DNA from: Proteles cristata cristata
Lineage: Eukaryota > Chordata > Mammalia > Carnivora > Hyaenidae
Direction: 5' to 3'
Assembly (NCBI GenBank): GCA_017311185.1
Contig: JAESUZ010005166.1
Span: 620,001-684,000, forward strand
Length of the DNA stretch: 64,000 bases
Within the stretch, counting starts at the first letter, position 1, and every line of letters starts with the position of its first letter. The notes beneath the pieces were generated by a model. It saw only the letters and a program-made list of their open reading frames with translations, was not told the origin of the DNA and made no database searches. Shown here piece after piece: positions 37,556-49,502 of the stretch. The position numbers and the translations under genes are program-made.

Positions 37556-37957
37556 AAATTTCTTCTTGGTATTCTCAGATTAAGGAATTTTTGAAAACAT
37601 AAAGCGTCATTAGATGATCACTAAAAAGGAGAAAATGAAAGTAATTTTTTTTAAATGACAATTCAGTGAGAACACTGAATAATACAACTAAAGAGACCAA
37701 ATAATTTGGAAGACAAAGTCAAAACAATCTCCCAGTTTCCTAGTTCAAGGGAGAGAAATATGAGTAAAAAAACCAAAAAATAGGGAGTTACAATTCAGGA
37801 AGTGTAACTCCAAGAGCTCTAGATGGCAGAAAAAAGAGATCAGAATAAAACATATAAAAATAAAAGAAGAAATTTCATTGGTGTTAGAGATGCCTACGTT
37901 TATACTAAAATAATCTTCTGAGAGGAGATAAGGTTTACTTTTAAGAAGGCTTAACTT

Positions 37958-38180
37958 GGGGCGCCTGGGTGGCTTAGTCGGTTAAGCGTCCGACTTTCGC
38001 TTGGGTCATGATCTCGCGGTTCGTGGGTTCGAGCCCCGCGTCAGGCTCTGTGCTGACTGCCAGCTCAGAGCCTGGAGCCTGTTTCAGTCTGTGACTCCCT
38101 CTCTCTCTGACCCTCCCCTGCTCACACCGTCTCTCTCTCTCTCTCCTAGAAATAAATAAAATATTTAAAAAAAAAAAAAA
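37958..38180 (+). mobile_element. Young CAN SINE
   Basis: Perfect 15-bp duplication AAGAAGGCTTAACTT (37943-37957 and 38181-38195). All young-subfamily bases are present. Confidence 0.98.
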
Positions 38181-38195
38181 AAGAAGGCTTAACTT

Positions 38196-38721
38196 ATAGG
38201 AGTCAAAATAAAGGGTCAGAACACCAAAAATAGGAAGGAAACTCTTAAAAGAGTTCAACATTTAACTCAATACTCAGAACTTCTACCTATATATATAAAT
38301 ACAGCTGATGAAAATACAGATGCACTAAGATTGGTTTATCTTTATAAACTCTAACCTCAAATGGACCTTTAGTGCTACACACCTATAACCTTTTATTATT
38401 TTATTTCTTTAATCCATTTACTCTCCCACTTTTCTAAACAACTCTCATACCTTATCCTTTCTCCTCCACCACCAAAACTGCCACTCCAACTCTTACTTTC
38501 CACTCCCTATATTTCACTGAAAAATGCAATCAAAAGAGGAGACCATCGACAAATTCTTTTCAAATGCACCTGGAAAATTTCTGAAAACAAACAACATGTT
38601 CTACCATAAAGCGATTCTCAACAAATACTAAAGGAATATATTCAAAATATGACAATGGAGCAAGCAACCATTTTATCTATTTAAGACTCATAATGTTAAT
38701 TTAATGTTATATATACTATGA
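38196..38721 (+). other. JAK2 intron with a short L1 fragment
   Basis: About 38555-38640 (CAAATGCACCTGGAAAATTTC, CATAAAGCGATTCTCAACAAA) resembles the L1 endonuclease region. 38330-38520 is CT-rich and unassigned. Confidence 0.45.
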
Positions 38722-38739
38722 TTAATTTATGTAATTCTT

Positions 38740-38955
38740 TTGTTCGTGTTTTTTTTTTTTTGAAAGAGAGAGAGAGAAACAGAGTGCAAGCAGGGAGGGG
38801 CAGAGAGAGAGGGAGACACAGAATCTGAAACAGGCTCCAGGCTCCTAGCTGTCAGCATAGAGCCCAAAGTGGGGTTCTAACTCACGAACCCTGTGAGATC
38901 ATGACCTGAGCCAATGCTGGATGCTTAACTGACAGCCATCCCTCATTAGGTGCCC
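38740..38955 (-). mobile_element. CAN SINE
   Basis: Perfect 18-bp duplication TTAATTTATGTAATTCTT at 38722-38739 and 38956-38973. The head is damaged. Confidence 0.95.
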
Positions 38956-38973
38956 TTAATTTATGTAATTCTT

Positions 38974-39310
38974 AAAAATATTGAAGAAATAACATTTAGA
39001 GGATAACATAAAAAAGTCAAAGTGACCTTAATCACTACCCACTCTTCTTATTCTATGAATCAATACTCTTAACAGTTTAATAAGAATAAAGAAGTGCTTT
39101 AAACTGCAAAATAGGACATATGATAGATATTCAATAACATTCAATATTCTGTAAATTCATTGTTTTCTTAACAACTGCAGCCAAAAAGAAAAAATATATA
39201 TTAAAAAATACAAAGCTCTACATTTGAACTGATGTAAATTTACTAACAGTGTTCAAATCCAAAATCTATTATGGAAACTATGACTATTTATAAAAGTACC
39301 ACAACATGTA
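38974..39310. other. JAK2 intron, no named feature
   Basis: AT-rich, no recognisable feature. Confidence 0.55.
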
Positions 39311-39544
39311 CTTTTTTATCTTTAGCTTATTTATTTATATTGAGAGAGAGAGAAATAAGAGCATGCAAGCAGGAAGGGGGCAGAGACGGAGGAGAGAATC
39401 CAAAGGAAGCATCCTGCTGACAGCAGAGAGCCCAACACGGGGCTCAATCTAATCATTGGGGCTTGTTCTCATTAACCCTGAGATCATGACATGAGCTGAA
39501 ATCAAGAGTCAAACGCTTAACTAACTGAGCCACCCAGACGCCCT
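39311..39544 (-). mobile_element. CAN SINE, older
   Basis: Minus-strand head GGGCGTCTGGGTGGCTCAG. The middle carries an insertion around 39446-39475 (ATCATTGGGGCTTGTTCTC). Confidence 0.9.
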
Positions 39545-39623
39545 GAGATTGACATTACTACTATCAATGGTTGCCAGAAGGGGAAACAAAGGTAGAGAGA
39601 AGTTAAGGAAGGTTATGTAACTT

Positions 39624-39704
39624 GGACCCACAAACCATGACATCATGACCTGAGGTGAAATGAAGAGTCAGATGCTTAATCAACTGAGCAACCCCAGTTG
39701 CCCC
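39624..39704 (-). mobile_element. CAN SINE fragment (head only)
   Basis: Only the tRNA-like head remains: GGGGCAACTGGGGTTGCTCA through the B-box region on the minus strand. Confidence 0.85.
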
Positions 39705-40489
39705 TAAAAATATGTGTCAATATAGGAACATCCTCCAATAAATTTGAAATATTTGAAGAAATACGTTTATTCAAAAACATAAATTTAGCAAAACTAACGA
39801 AGTGGAAAAAACACTTGACAAAGAAAGAACGATACAATTTCAAATTTTTAACATTTATTAAATAACTTGAATATTTAATTTAAAACTTTTCCACAAAGAA
39901 AATTCAATGCCTGTTGACTTTCTTGGTGAATTTTTCCAAACATCTGAAGAATAAAAAGAGTTTACACAAACTATCTCAGTAAACAGAAATTACACTTTTC
40001 CAAATATTTTAAGAGTACAGTATAAACATAATACCAAAATGTAATAAAGTTGTGACAAGGAAAGAAAATTTTACGTAAATATCTCCTACAAAGATATATG
40101 AAAAAAATAAAATACTAGTAACAGTATTAGTAATTAGTAATAGTAGTAATTAGTAATATTTTGAAAGAGTAACAAATCTTGACTGGGTTAGCATATGCCA
40201 AAAAGCAAAGCTAATTTAACATTAAAATATTAACCAACAGAATTTATATTATTAGGATACATGAGAAAAGTAACATATGATCACCTCAATAAATGCAGAA
40301 ACAAACTCTAATAATATTCAACAATGGTTTGTGATTAGAAACTCTTAGCTAACTAGCCTTAAAAGCAGACTTCCTCATTCTTATAAAAAATAGCTATCAG
40401 AGAACTTAAAATGTGTAATGGGTTAAATATCTCATTCTTCTTGAATTCAAAAATTTAATTAGCTTATCTAAAATCATGACCTCCACTCA

Positions 40490-40700
40490 ATATTTTAATT
40501 TTTGGGGAGAGCGAGAGAGAGCACAAATGGGGGGGCAAAGGGAGGGAGAGAGAGAGAAAGAAAGAAAGAGAAAGAGAATCCTCAGCAGGCTCCATGCTCA
40601 GCCCAGAGCCTGCTGCGAGGCTCAATCCCATGGCCCCAGGATCATGACTGGAGCTGAAGCCAAGTGTCAGACACAACTGACTGAGTGACTCAGGCACCCC
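40490..40700 (-). mobile_element. CAN SINE, older
   Basis: Minus-strand head GGGGTGCCTGAGTCACTCAG with body TGGGCTGAGCATGGAGCCTG. Directly adjacent to another SINE of the same orientation. Confidence 0.9.
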
Positions 40701-40705
40701 TAAAA

Positions 40706-40903
40706 ACTTTTTTTCTTAGAGAGTGCATGTAAATGAGAGAGAGTGGCAAAGAGAGGGAGAGAGAGAGGAAGAGAGAGAGAGAATCTCAAGCAGGCTTAAC
40801 ATTCAGCATAGAGCCCAATGCAGGGCTCGATTCCAAACCCTAGATCAACCTGAGCTGAAATCAAGTGTGAGGTATCCAAATAACTGAGCCACCCAGCTGC
40901 CCA
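40706..40903 (-). mobile_element. CAN SINE, older, adjacent copy
   Basis: Minus-strand head GGGCAGCTGGGTGGCTCAG. Its tail abuts the head of the copy at 40490-40700, consistent with insertion at an A-rich tail. Confidence 0.9.
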
Positions 40904-41321
40904 TCACTCAACACTTGACTGGAGGTTCTGGCCAGCACAATAAAGCAAGAAAAGGAAATAAAAGGTATAATGATTAGAAAGAAGGAAGTAAAACTGACAT
41001 ATTCACAGATGATATGACCATGTATGCAGACAAATTTAAAGACTGTAACAATTACTAAGTGAATTCAGAAAGGATAGTGCATACAAAATCAATATACAAA
41101 ACTTAATTGACTTTCTTATACCAGAAACAATTTTTAAAATAAAGATGATTAAAAACAGTATCATTAACAACAGTAACAAAGAGTCAAATATTTAGGAATA
41201 AATCTACTAAAATATCTGTAAGAACTCAGTAATAAAAACTAAAAAGCACTGTAAGAAAAAATAAAGGCCAGTTGAATAATGGAAGAATAGAACATACAGA
41301 TATAAGAGTATAGGAAAACCT

Positions 41322-41509
41322 GGGGTGCTTGGGTGGCTCAGTAGGTTAACTGACTTCAGCTTCAGGTTATGAGCTCGCAGTTAAGAGTCTGAGCCTCCCA
41401 TTGGGCTCCACATTGCCAATGTGGAGACTGCTTGGGATTCTCGCTCTCTCTTCCCCTCCTTCACTTGTGCTTTATCTCTCAAAACAAATAAACTTAAAAA
41501 AAAAAAAAA
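41322..41509 (+). mobile_element. CAN SINE in L1
   Basis: Imperfect flanks AGTATAGGAAAAC and ACTATATTGGAAAAC. Head GGGGTGCTTGGGTGGCTCAG with a shortened A-box spacing. Confidence 0.93.
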
Positions 41510-42054
41510 AGACTATATTGGAAAACTCAATTTTGCTCAGGTAACTCTTCTCCAAGTTGATACATAGAGTCAACACAGTCCCAATTAAAATCCTAGCAGC
41601 TTAAGTTATGGGAACTTACAAGTTAATATCTGTATGGAAAACAAAGATTACAAGAGTCAAAACAATCTAGAAGAGCCAACTGGAAGGATTTACATTACCA
41701 GACATCAAGATTTACTGTGAAGTTAGTGTAATTAAGTCAAGTTGGTATTGGCATAAAAACAGAAAAATAGACAAAAAAAACAAAGAGAGTTGAGAAAATA
41801 TCCTCACATAAAGTAACCTAACTTAAGACATATATGGTGAACTGCATTTTGGTGGAAGAATGTTAGTCTTTTCAATAAATGTTTCTCAGTCAATGGCTAT
41901 TAAAGGGCAAGAAAAAAGAAATCTTGACCTCCAATTTACACCATACCCCAAAATATTAATTTTAGATAACTGACCAATAAGTAAAAGGTCATATAATAAA
42001 TATTCCAAAAAACATGTCCAGCTTTTAAAACAGGACATTAAAAAAACTACAATA

Positions 42055-42268
42055 GGGGCGCCTGGGTGGCTCAGTTGGTTAAGCGTCCAACTGCGGCTCA
42101 GGTCATGATCTCACGGTTTGTGGGTTCGGGCTCTGTATTGGGCTCTGTGCTGACAGCTAGCTCAGAGCCTGGAGGCTGTTTCAGATTCTGTGTCTCCCTC
42201 TTGTTCTGACCCTCCCCTGCTCACACTGTCTCTCTCAGAAATAAATAAAACGTAAGAATTTAAAAAAA
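42055..42268 (+). mobile_element. CAN SINE, intermediate type
   Basis: Flanks AACTACAATA (42045-42054) and AATTACAATA (42269-42278). Has GACAGCTAGCTCAGAGCC and CTCAGAAATAAATAAAAC, between the standard and the young type. Confidence 0.95.
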
Positions 42269-42278
42269 AATTACAATA

Positions 42279-42985
42279 AACAGATGTATGTAATAAGAGT
42301 TTCAAGTCACAAGAAACAAAAAAGTAAACAAAGAAATAGGAAAAACAACTATAATAGCTAGAAATTTTAATACGCCTGTTGGGAATTAACAAATAAAACA
42401 GAAGAAAAAATAAGAATAATGAAGATCCAGGGGCATCTGGGTGGCTTAGTCGGTTAAGGGTCCAACTCTTGATTTCGGCTCAGGTCATGATCTCACAGTT
42501 TATGAGTTCAAGCTTCGCACTGGGTTCTGCACTGACAGCCCAGAGACTGCTTAGGATTCTCTCTCTCCTCCTCTCTCTGCCACTCTCCCACTCGTTCTCT
42601 CTTTGTCTCTCTCTCTCTCAAAAAGAAACTTATAAAAAAAGAATACTGAAGACCTGAACACCAATAACCAACTAAACATTTACACAATATACCTAATAAC
42701 TGCAGAATGTACATCCTTTCCAAGTGCACATGGAACACTCACTAGGTTATATCATATGCCAGTCCAGTCTGTAAATTAGAAAAGATTAAATTTGAGAAGT
42801 CTGAATTTGTTAAGAGTTATATTCTTAAGAAGTATAAAACACTGATGAAAGAAACTGAAGACAGTGCAAGTAAATGGAAATATCTATCATCCTCATAAAT
42901 TGGAAGAATTATTAATGTGAAAATATAAATATTAGCCAAAGGAATCTACAGATTCAATGCAATATTCATCAAAATACCAAAGGCA
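42279..42985 (+). mobile_element. Old L1 fragment, endonuclease to RT with deletion
   Basis: Decayed endonuclease text (ATAGCTAGAAATTTTAATACGCC at the position of GDFNTP; CCAAGTGCACATGGAACACTC) jumps to RT C-terminal text (TGGAAATATCTATCATCCTC, TACAGATTCAATGCAATATTC), so the central RT is missing. Confidence 0.7.
42429..42638 (+). mobile_element. CAN SINE in L1
   Basis: Flanks AAGAATAATGAAGATC (42412-42427) and AAGAATACTGAAGACC (42639-42654). Confidence 0.95.
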
Positions 42986-43217
42986 GGGGCGCCTAGATGG
43001 CTCAATCAGTTAAGCATCAGACTTCAGATCAGGTCATGATCTCACAGTTTGTGGGTTAGAGCCCTAGGTTGAGCTCTGTGCTGACAGGTCAGACAGAGCC
43101 TGGAGCCTGTTTCGGATTTTGCGTCTCCCTCTCTCTCTGACCCTCCCCTGCTTGTTCTCCTTCTCCTTCTCTCTCTCTCTCTCTCAAAAATAAATAAGCA
43201 TTAAAAAAAATTTTTTT
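42986..43217 (+). mobile_element. CAN SINE, first of a head-to-tail pair
   Basis: Head GGGGCGCCTAGATGGCTCAA, full middle, tail AAATAAATAAGCATTAAAAA directly followed by the next SINE. Confidence 0.95.
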
Positions 43218-43218
43218 A

Positions 43219-43428
43219 GGGGCGCCTGGGTGGCTCAGTTGGTTAAGCATCCAGCTTCGGCACAGGTCATGATCTAATGGTCCATGAGTTTGAGCCCCGC
43301 ATCAGGCTCTGTGCTGATAGCTCAGAGCCTGGAGCCTGCTTGAAATTCTGTGTCTCCCTCTCTCTGCTCCTCCCTGGTGCTCGTTCACTCTCTCTCACTC
43401 TCTCAAAAATAAAAATAAACATAAAAAA
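43219..43428 (+). mobile_element. CAN SINE, second of a head-to-tail pair
   Basis: Head GGGCGCCTGGGTGGCTCAG begins two bases after the preceding copy's tail. No independent duplication can be seen. Confidence 0.95.
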
Positions 43429-44310
43429 GAATTAATTTTCCAAAGAAAATGGAGAAAACAATTTTATGCTTTATTTCTTGCTAGTGGAGAAATAAATAAA
43501 AAATGTTACTACTAAATAGTAAAAAAAAAAAAAAAAGAACGGTTAAAAAAATAAAATTTTTGAAATACAGCTAATGTGATGTTTAAAGGGAAATGTGTAT
43601 CTTAAATACCTGTATTAAGAAAGATGATGTGGAATCAATGATCTTCCTAAATAGCTAGAAAAAGAAACCAGAGAAAAGAGAAGAAAGTAGTAATGAAGAG
43701 CAGAGAAAAATCAATAAAACCACACGTTAGTTTTAGAAAAAGATCAATAAAATTTATATCTCTAAGTAGAATGATCAATATTGAAAGAAAAAAACCACAC
43801 ACAAATTACCAATAGCACGAATAAAAGCCAGATATCACTACAGGTCTTATAGATACGAAGTGGAAAACGGATTACAATGATTTATACCAATGATTTTTTT
43901 TTTACCAAAACTAATATAGAAAGAAACAGAAAACATGAATTGTATCATACATATATCTGTTCAACAAACCAAATTTTTCATTAAAAATTTATTCAAAAAG
44001 AAAACTCCAGGCCAAATCACTTACTGGTAAAGTCTGCCAACACTTAAGGAAAAAGTAATACCAATTCTATACAAACTCTTAATGAAAACAAAGAAGCAGG
44101 AAATACTTCCCAAATTATTTTATTTTATAATCGTTACTCTGATGCCAAAACTAGATGTGAGTATTACAAAAGGCAAATGTTCCTTAAGAACATAGCGAAA
44201 CAATAGAACATGGAACCAGTAACACATAAAAAAGTCAGAAAATCAAAACCAAGAGGGGTTAATCCCAGGAATGCAGTTGGAAATGATATCTAAACACAAT
44301 TTCTCACTAT
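43429..44310 (+). mobile_element. Old L1 ORF2 linker/RT portion
   Basis: Text such as TGATGTTTAAAGGGAAATG, TCCAGGCCAAATCACTTAC, ATACAAACTCTTAATGAAAAC, CTCTGATGCCAAAACTAG and TTAATCCCAGGAATGCAG follows L1 ORF2 order. Heavily decayed. Confidence 0.7.
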
Positions 44311-45029
44311 TCACATCCACACCGATTCTAGTTTTGCTTCTTCAACTTAAAATAAAAATGTATGGTTAGGGGCAAAATGTACGGTATAAGAATTACATCT
44401 CAATAAAACTGTTTTTTAATAAAAGTATACCTATTTCTAGAAGAAACACAGAAACTGTAAAACAATTCCCCTAGATACCTGTTAGCATCAAAACAAACTT
44501 TTGTTGTCTTTACGTCTTCTCATTCCTACTTTAATTTTGTTGGTTTCTACCAGATATTTGGCTACCCAAACATACTTTTATAGTTCACATTTGGCCAATT
44601 ATATCTAATGCAATACCTCCCTAAACCATAATCAAATATCCAGTACAGCAACAGCCAAGAAAAGTTACATAACATGAATTGCACAAGGGCAGAGAAAGTC
44701 TAATTTGAGTTTCTTGTCAATGGTAATGGGAACATCATGTCTTCAATAGAAATCATCAGTGAATAAGAATTTGGATCTACTTATCAGCAACTATTGTTTA
44801 AAAAAGGGCTCAGATATTTTTTATCAAATATAATTTCCTATAGTAATGACAAAGAAACACTGGCTGAGAACTATGGTAGTAGGATGCTACAGACTTAATG
44901 TACCTATTCTTCTGTTTCCTTACATTCCTCAAAGGCTAAACTAATACTTGAGGAATGAAAGCCAAAAAGGGAACAGCAAGAAATACCAATTATTTTTTAA
45001 CCTCATCTACTTACGTTATTTGTCACTTT
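44311..45029. other. JAK2 intron, no named feature
   Basis: After an L1-like 3' end (44350-44425, ending CTCAATAAAACTG) I see no identifiable feature. Confidence 0.5.
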
Positions 45030-45045
45030 AAGAAATTGGCTTTAT

Positions 45046-45270
45046 AGGGGCGCCTGGGTGGCTTAGTCGGATGAGCGTCCGACTTTCACTTAGGTCATGA
45101 TCTCGCGGTTCGTGGGTTCACGCCCCGCGTCGGGCTCTGTGTTGACTGCCAGCTCAGAGCCTGGAGCCTGTTTCAGTCTGTGACTCCCTCTCTCTCTGAC
45201 CCCTTCCCTGCTCACGCTGTCTCTCTCTCTCTCTCTCCTAGAAATAAATAAAACATTAAAAAAAAAAAAA
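45046..45270 (+). mobile_element. Young CAN SINE
   Basis: Perfect 16-bp duplication AAGAAATTGGCTTTAT (45030-45045 and 45271-45286). Young-subfamily bases with a few private changes (GATGAGCGTCC, TTCACGCCCC). Confidence 0.98.
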
Positions 45271-45420
45271 AAGAAATTGGCTTTATTACACATTTCCATC
45301 TAAAATAAAAGGGCCTTTTTCTAAAACTCCATTTTCTGGTGCATTATTTCCCTTAGTTTTTGTTTCTATCACTTCTTTCATTAAGTAGGATTTTTCTTTG
45401 ATACGCTATTATTTAAAAAA

Positions 45421-45519
45421 AAATTTTTTTAAGCAAGCCCCATGCCCAATGTGGGCTTGAACTCACAACCCTGAGATCAAGAGTTGCATCATCTACTGAC
45501 TGAGCCAGCCAGGTGCCCC
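45421..45519 (-). mobile_element. Old short-type CAN SINE
   Basis: About 100 bp: minus strand GGGGCACCTGGCTGGCTCAG, GATGATGCAACTCTTGATCTC, AGTTCAAGCCCACATTGG. Lacks the CT-rich middle; the anticodon-like CTCTTGATCTCAGGG arm is close to tRNA-Lys, so it is an older type than the 200-bp copies. Confidence 0.88.
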
Positions 45520-46395
45520 TTAAAATGTCTTAATTAGCCTCGAGGTTAATCTTAAAACCACTTTGGTATACATTTCATAAAATATTTTTTTGTACTGATC
45601 ACTAACTGCTAATATTTGGAATATATTCTAATTAGTTTGTTGGAATATAGCTATATTTCCTTTAAGTGTATGTTGGTTTCCATTATTCACCATTATTTAT
45701 AAAGAATTAAAAGTAGGAAAAAATGACTTAAAACTTAAAAGCAATGTTCAGAGAATGAAGCCTATTTTGTAAAGTATACCACAATAATCTGTAACTGTCA
45801 CAGAAATTTCCTGGTAATATGTTAAAATATAAAATGCTGCTTTATGAATCCTTAACAAGATAAAAAGTCATTATGCTGCACTTACTTATATATTTCTCTT
45901 CTCCTTACGGAGGTATTTTAGGAGTAATTCAGCCAAAACATAGATAAAACAGATATGTATTAGATTTGTTAACTTATGAGAAATTCTGGAATTTTTAACT
46001 TGTTCATGTCAAGTTTTCTAGTCTAAATGTATTCCATCACTTTTCTGTTTACATATTACTATATCATCTGACTTTACTGCAACTTCATTTACACATTCGA
46101 CATTTTCCAAAAGAGACAACTCTTTGCCTCAAAAGCTCTTCATCCAAAGAGAAAGGAAATAAGGTGGCCAGATATAAAACAATACATAAAGTGTTGCAGG
46201 AACTGTAACAGAATACACAGGGTAAAGGACAGGACTATGTACTACACAGGTGCACCACATACACCTACCTTAATTACCAACTGGACATTCAGGAAAAGGG
46301 AGCAATCAACCTGAATTTGAGATTTCCAGCTGAGCAACTAGGTATAAAGAAAGTAACCCTACGCACCAAGATAGAGAATAAAGGTAAGTTTGAAA
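45520..46395. other. JAK2 intron, no named feature
   Basis: AT-rich intron. The last 250 bp look like an ancient repeat (GCTGAGCAACTAGGTATAAAG) that I cannot name. Confidence 0.45.
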
Positions 46396-46436
46396 GGAAA
46401 GGGGATTTTTTAAAATATTTATTTATTATTATTATT

Positions 46437-46650
46437 TTTAATTTTTAATGTTTTATTTATTTCTGAGAGAGAGAGAGAGACAGCATGAGCAGGGGAGGGT
46501 CAGAGAGAGAGGAAGACACCGAATCTGAAGCAGGCTCCAGGCTCTGAGGTGTCAGCACAGAGCCTGACGTGGGGCTCGAACCCACAAGCTGTGAGATCAT
46601 GACCTGAGCCAAAGTCGGACACTCAACCGACTGAGCCACCCAGGCGCCCC
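46437..46650 (-). mobile_element. CAN SINE inserted in the tail of another SINE
   Basis: Standard-type copy (minus strand GGGGCGCCTGGGTGGCTCAG) sitting between the T-rich tail complement and body of the SINE at 46651-46849. Confidence 0.95.
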
Positions 46651-46849
46651 TTTTTAATATTTATTTTTGAGAGACAGAGAGCACGCGCACACAAGTAGGC
46701 GAGGAGGGAGGGGACACAGAATCCAAAACAGGCTCCAGGCTCTGAACTGTCAGTGTAGAGCCTGATGTGGAGCTCAAACCCACAAACCATGAGATCATGA
46801 CCTGAGCCGAAGTCAGACATTCAACAAAACTGAGCCACCAAGGCACCTT
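46651..46849 (-). mobile_element. CAN SINE, host of the inner copy
   Basis: Its duplication GGAAAGGGGATTTT (46396-46409) and GGAAAGTGGATTTT (46851-46864) brackets both SINEs, showing that the inner one came later. Confidence 0.94.
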
Positions 46850-46864
46850 AGGAAAGTGGATTTT

Positions 46865-48622
46865 AGATATATGGAATATAATACAATTAAAAGGAAGAGT
46901 CATAGTAATCAGCTTCATATATGAGGAATTAAGAACGATTTCTTGGTTTGGGGTTTGAGAGGCTGGGTGTCCAGTCTCAGAATTCACAGTGTAGCACATA
47001 TGGAAGAAAAACATCTTTGGAAGAATGATGAATTCAGTTTGGTACATAATGAATCTGAGTTACCAATGAGACACCAGATTGAGATATCATAGAGGCGGCT
47101 AGATTTCGGAAGGCTAAGGAAAACATTGTGTGCTTTTGTTAGAGATTTCAAAGTCATTTATGCATAAAGCGTACATGATGCCCAGATGTAAGGTATATAA
47201 GATACAAAGGGGGTTGGAAATCAAGTTTCTAAACCCAAACATTTAAGAACAATTTAGAACTATCAGAAATTGGAGAACATAAAGAGGAATGTAGCAGATT
47301 CCTGAAAAGGCCGAGAAGTAGGAGAAAAGCTGGAAGTGTTCACTTTGTGCCATATGTCTACTTTTGATTAGTGTGCTTTTCTGTATATATTTTAATAAAA
47401 ATAAAGTTCCTTTTAAAAAAGAAAGAAAAAGAGTTTCACAAGAAGAGTTACCAAATATTGTGAAGAGGTTAAATAAGATAGAAGCAGAAGGGGGAAAAGT
47501 CCACTGAATTTATCAAGTAAGAAGTTAGCAAAAGACTACCATAGATAAAGGATCTGAAGGGTAAAGATGGCCTTTCCTTTCATTCTGTATCATTATTTTG
47601 AATTTTCTAATCTCATGCATAGTGTTCTACTTTGAATTCTTACCCAGCAGAATAAAGTAATTTTCAAACATCTGAATATTCAAAGTTTACCTCAAAAGCA
47701 GCATTTCAGAAGTTACTTTCTTAAGATATACTAACCAAACCAAATGAGTAAATCCAAAAGATGACAACAGGTCCAGAAAATAGATCCAACCCTGGAAAGG
47801 AGTAAAGTTAAGTCACATGATGACAGGCAGCCGGGCAGCAGGCCTGAAGCACACTCAGCCCAGCAAGGGGACTCTGGAAGGAAGACTTCAGAAAACAGTG
47901 GTATTAGGCTGCTTACCATGAAGGAGTTAAAAACAAACAATACAAAACAACACAACACAACACAACACACCCACAGAGGATATAATAAAGGAAAAAAACA
48001 GTGAAAACAAAAACAAAGGTAATTCCAATGGAGAAAACTTGATAAGAAAGGGAATGAAAGTACAGTAAGTTCCTGGCTCTACAACAAATAATCCTCAATA
48101 TAACACTGTTACTGCTTTGCAAATTTGGAATCACCTACAAAGCACTAAAGTGCTCATTAAGGTTACTAGACTCTCTGTAAATGTTCATCTTGATATAAAA
48201 ATACACATGCTTAACACTAAGAGGTGAAAGCAAGAGGTAGCTAAAGAGAATCTTGGAAAAGGTACATTAATCCTAGAAAGTGAGAAATCAACAAATATTG
48301 CCTACAGTTTCTGGAACAAGAAATAAAGTTATAATATACTACCTTAAGGTACAAAGACATCCAGCACAGTAAAATGAATAAATATGAAGGAAGAGGAAAG
48401 GAAACAGTGGTATAGGTGAAGTAGGCATTGAACTACAAGACATTAACAGTCAAAACTAACTTTCTCTGGGAGAAAAGGACTGAAGTCAAAAGGATAAAAC
48501 TTCACATTGTAACTGTTTTTGCATTTTAAGCTCTTCTTTGTTATCTCTGATTTTTAAACCAATGTATATGAAATATCTGGGGAAAAATTTAAGAGAATAT
48601 TTAGGAAATAAGGAAATCAAAG
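46865..48622. other. JAK2 intron, possible ancient repeat
   Basis: Parts (GAGATATCATAGAGGCGGCTAG, GAAAAGGCCGAGAAGTAGG, GAAGAGGTTAAATAAGATAG) recall a widespread ancient mammalian repeat that I cannot name. A short (CAACA)n lies at 47948-47970. No exon seen. Confidence 0.4.
47948..47970 (+). repeat. (CAACA)n microsatellite
   Basis: About four to five CAACA/ACACA units. Confidence 0.85.
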
Positions 48623-48638
48623 TAGCATGGCTATTCTT

Positions 48639-48870
48639 TTTTTTTTTTTTTAATTTTTTTTTTAATGTTTTATTTATTTCTAGGAGAGAGAGAGAGAGAC
48701 AGCATGAGCAGGGGAGGTCAGAGAGAGAGGGAGTCACAGACTGAAACAGGCTCCAGGCTCTGAGCTGGCAGTCAGCACAGAGCCCGACGCGGGGCTCGAA
48801 CCCACGAACCGCGAGATCATGACCCAAGCGAAAGTCGGACGCTTAACCGACTAAGCCACCCAGGCGCCCC
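48639..48870 (-). mobile_element. Young CAN SINE, same orientation as JAK2
   Basis: Perfect 16-bp duplication TAGCATGGCTATTCTT (48623-48638 and 48871-48886). Young-subfamily bases on the minus strand (CTTTCGCTTGGGTC, TGACTGCCAGCTCAG, CCTAGAAATAAATAAAAC). Confidence 0.98.
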
Positions 48871-48886
48871 TAGCATGGCTATTCTT

Positions 48887-49443
48887 AAAAGTGAGGAGCA
48901 GAAAAGAGTTGCGGCTGATGGTCAAATATCAAAGGAGAACAAAAAGTAATAATGATAATAAGCGAAATCATAATTCTGAAGCTACCAGAGGGGGCAAACA
49001 GTGATAATACCAAAGAAAGAAAAGGAAAACAAAGAAACAAGGTGTTCGCCCCAGGCTGTAGGATGGACAAGGACAGGATCAGAGGTACAAGTATACAGTA
49101 TAAAAAATCTAAAAATACCAGGGAATATGATCAGAGATGGGTACCATTAACAGTTTACACCTTCAGAGACAGACTAGTTTGAGATACTAACAAGGTTTAA
49201 TTCGCATGAGAATGGAGTACTGCTGTAAAGCGTAGATGACACTACAGAGTCAAATGTACTAAGAAACCTTAATCTGTCTTTAGGTGAGTTCTTCACCTGG
49301 ATAAGAACATAACTTCATGAAAATGTCAGAAAAAAGAGTTTAGAGGAAAAACCAAATTAGACGCCAAAAATTCTCAACTAATAATATAGGAATAGGCAAG
49401 AAAAGAACAGCAGGGGACAACAGGAGGGACTGAGGATGTAAGC
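48887..49443. other. JAK2 intron, no named feature
   Basis: No exon, RNA or repeat recognised. The short frames at 48952-49182 and 48885-49070 have no known counterpart. Confidence 0.5.
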
Positions 49444-49460
49444 TGTATCATATTAATCTT

Positions 49461-49502
49461 TTTTTTTTTTTTACAAATAGCTTATTGTCAAATTAGTTTC
49501 CA
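49461..49502 (-). mobile_element. 42-bp L1 micro-insertion
   Basis: The perfect 17-bp repeat TGTATCATATTAATCTT (49444-49460 and 49503-49519) brackets a T-run followed by ACAAATAGCTTATTGTCAAA and TTAGTTTCCA, the complement of the last ~30 nt of the young L1 family's 3' end plus its poly-A. It is an extreme 5' truncation. Confidence 0.95.

Larger units (their letters stand above)
39710..42044 (+). mobile_element. Old L1 ORF2 (RT and downstream)
   Basis: In order: ATGATCACCTCAATAAATGC (RT start), AGTAAAACTGACATATTCAC and GATGATATGACCATG (decayed active-site region), AGGAATAAATCTACTAAAA, CCAACTGGAAGGATTTACATTACC, GTTGGTATTGGCATAAAAAC. Interrupted by three SINEs. No intact frame. Confidence 0.8.
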
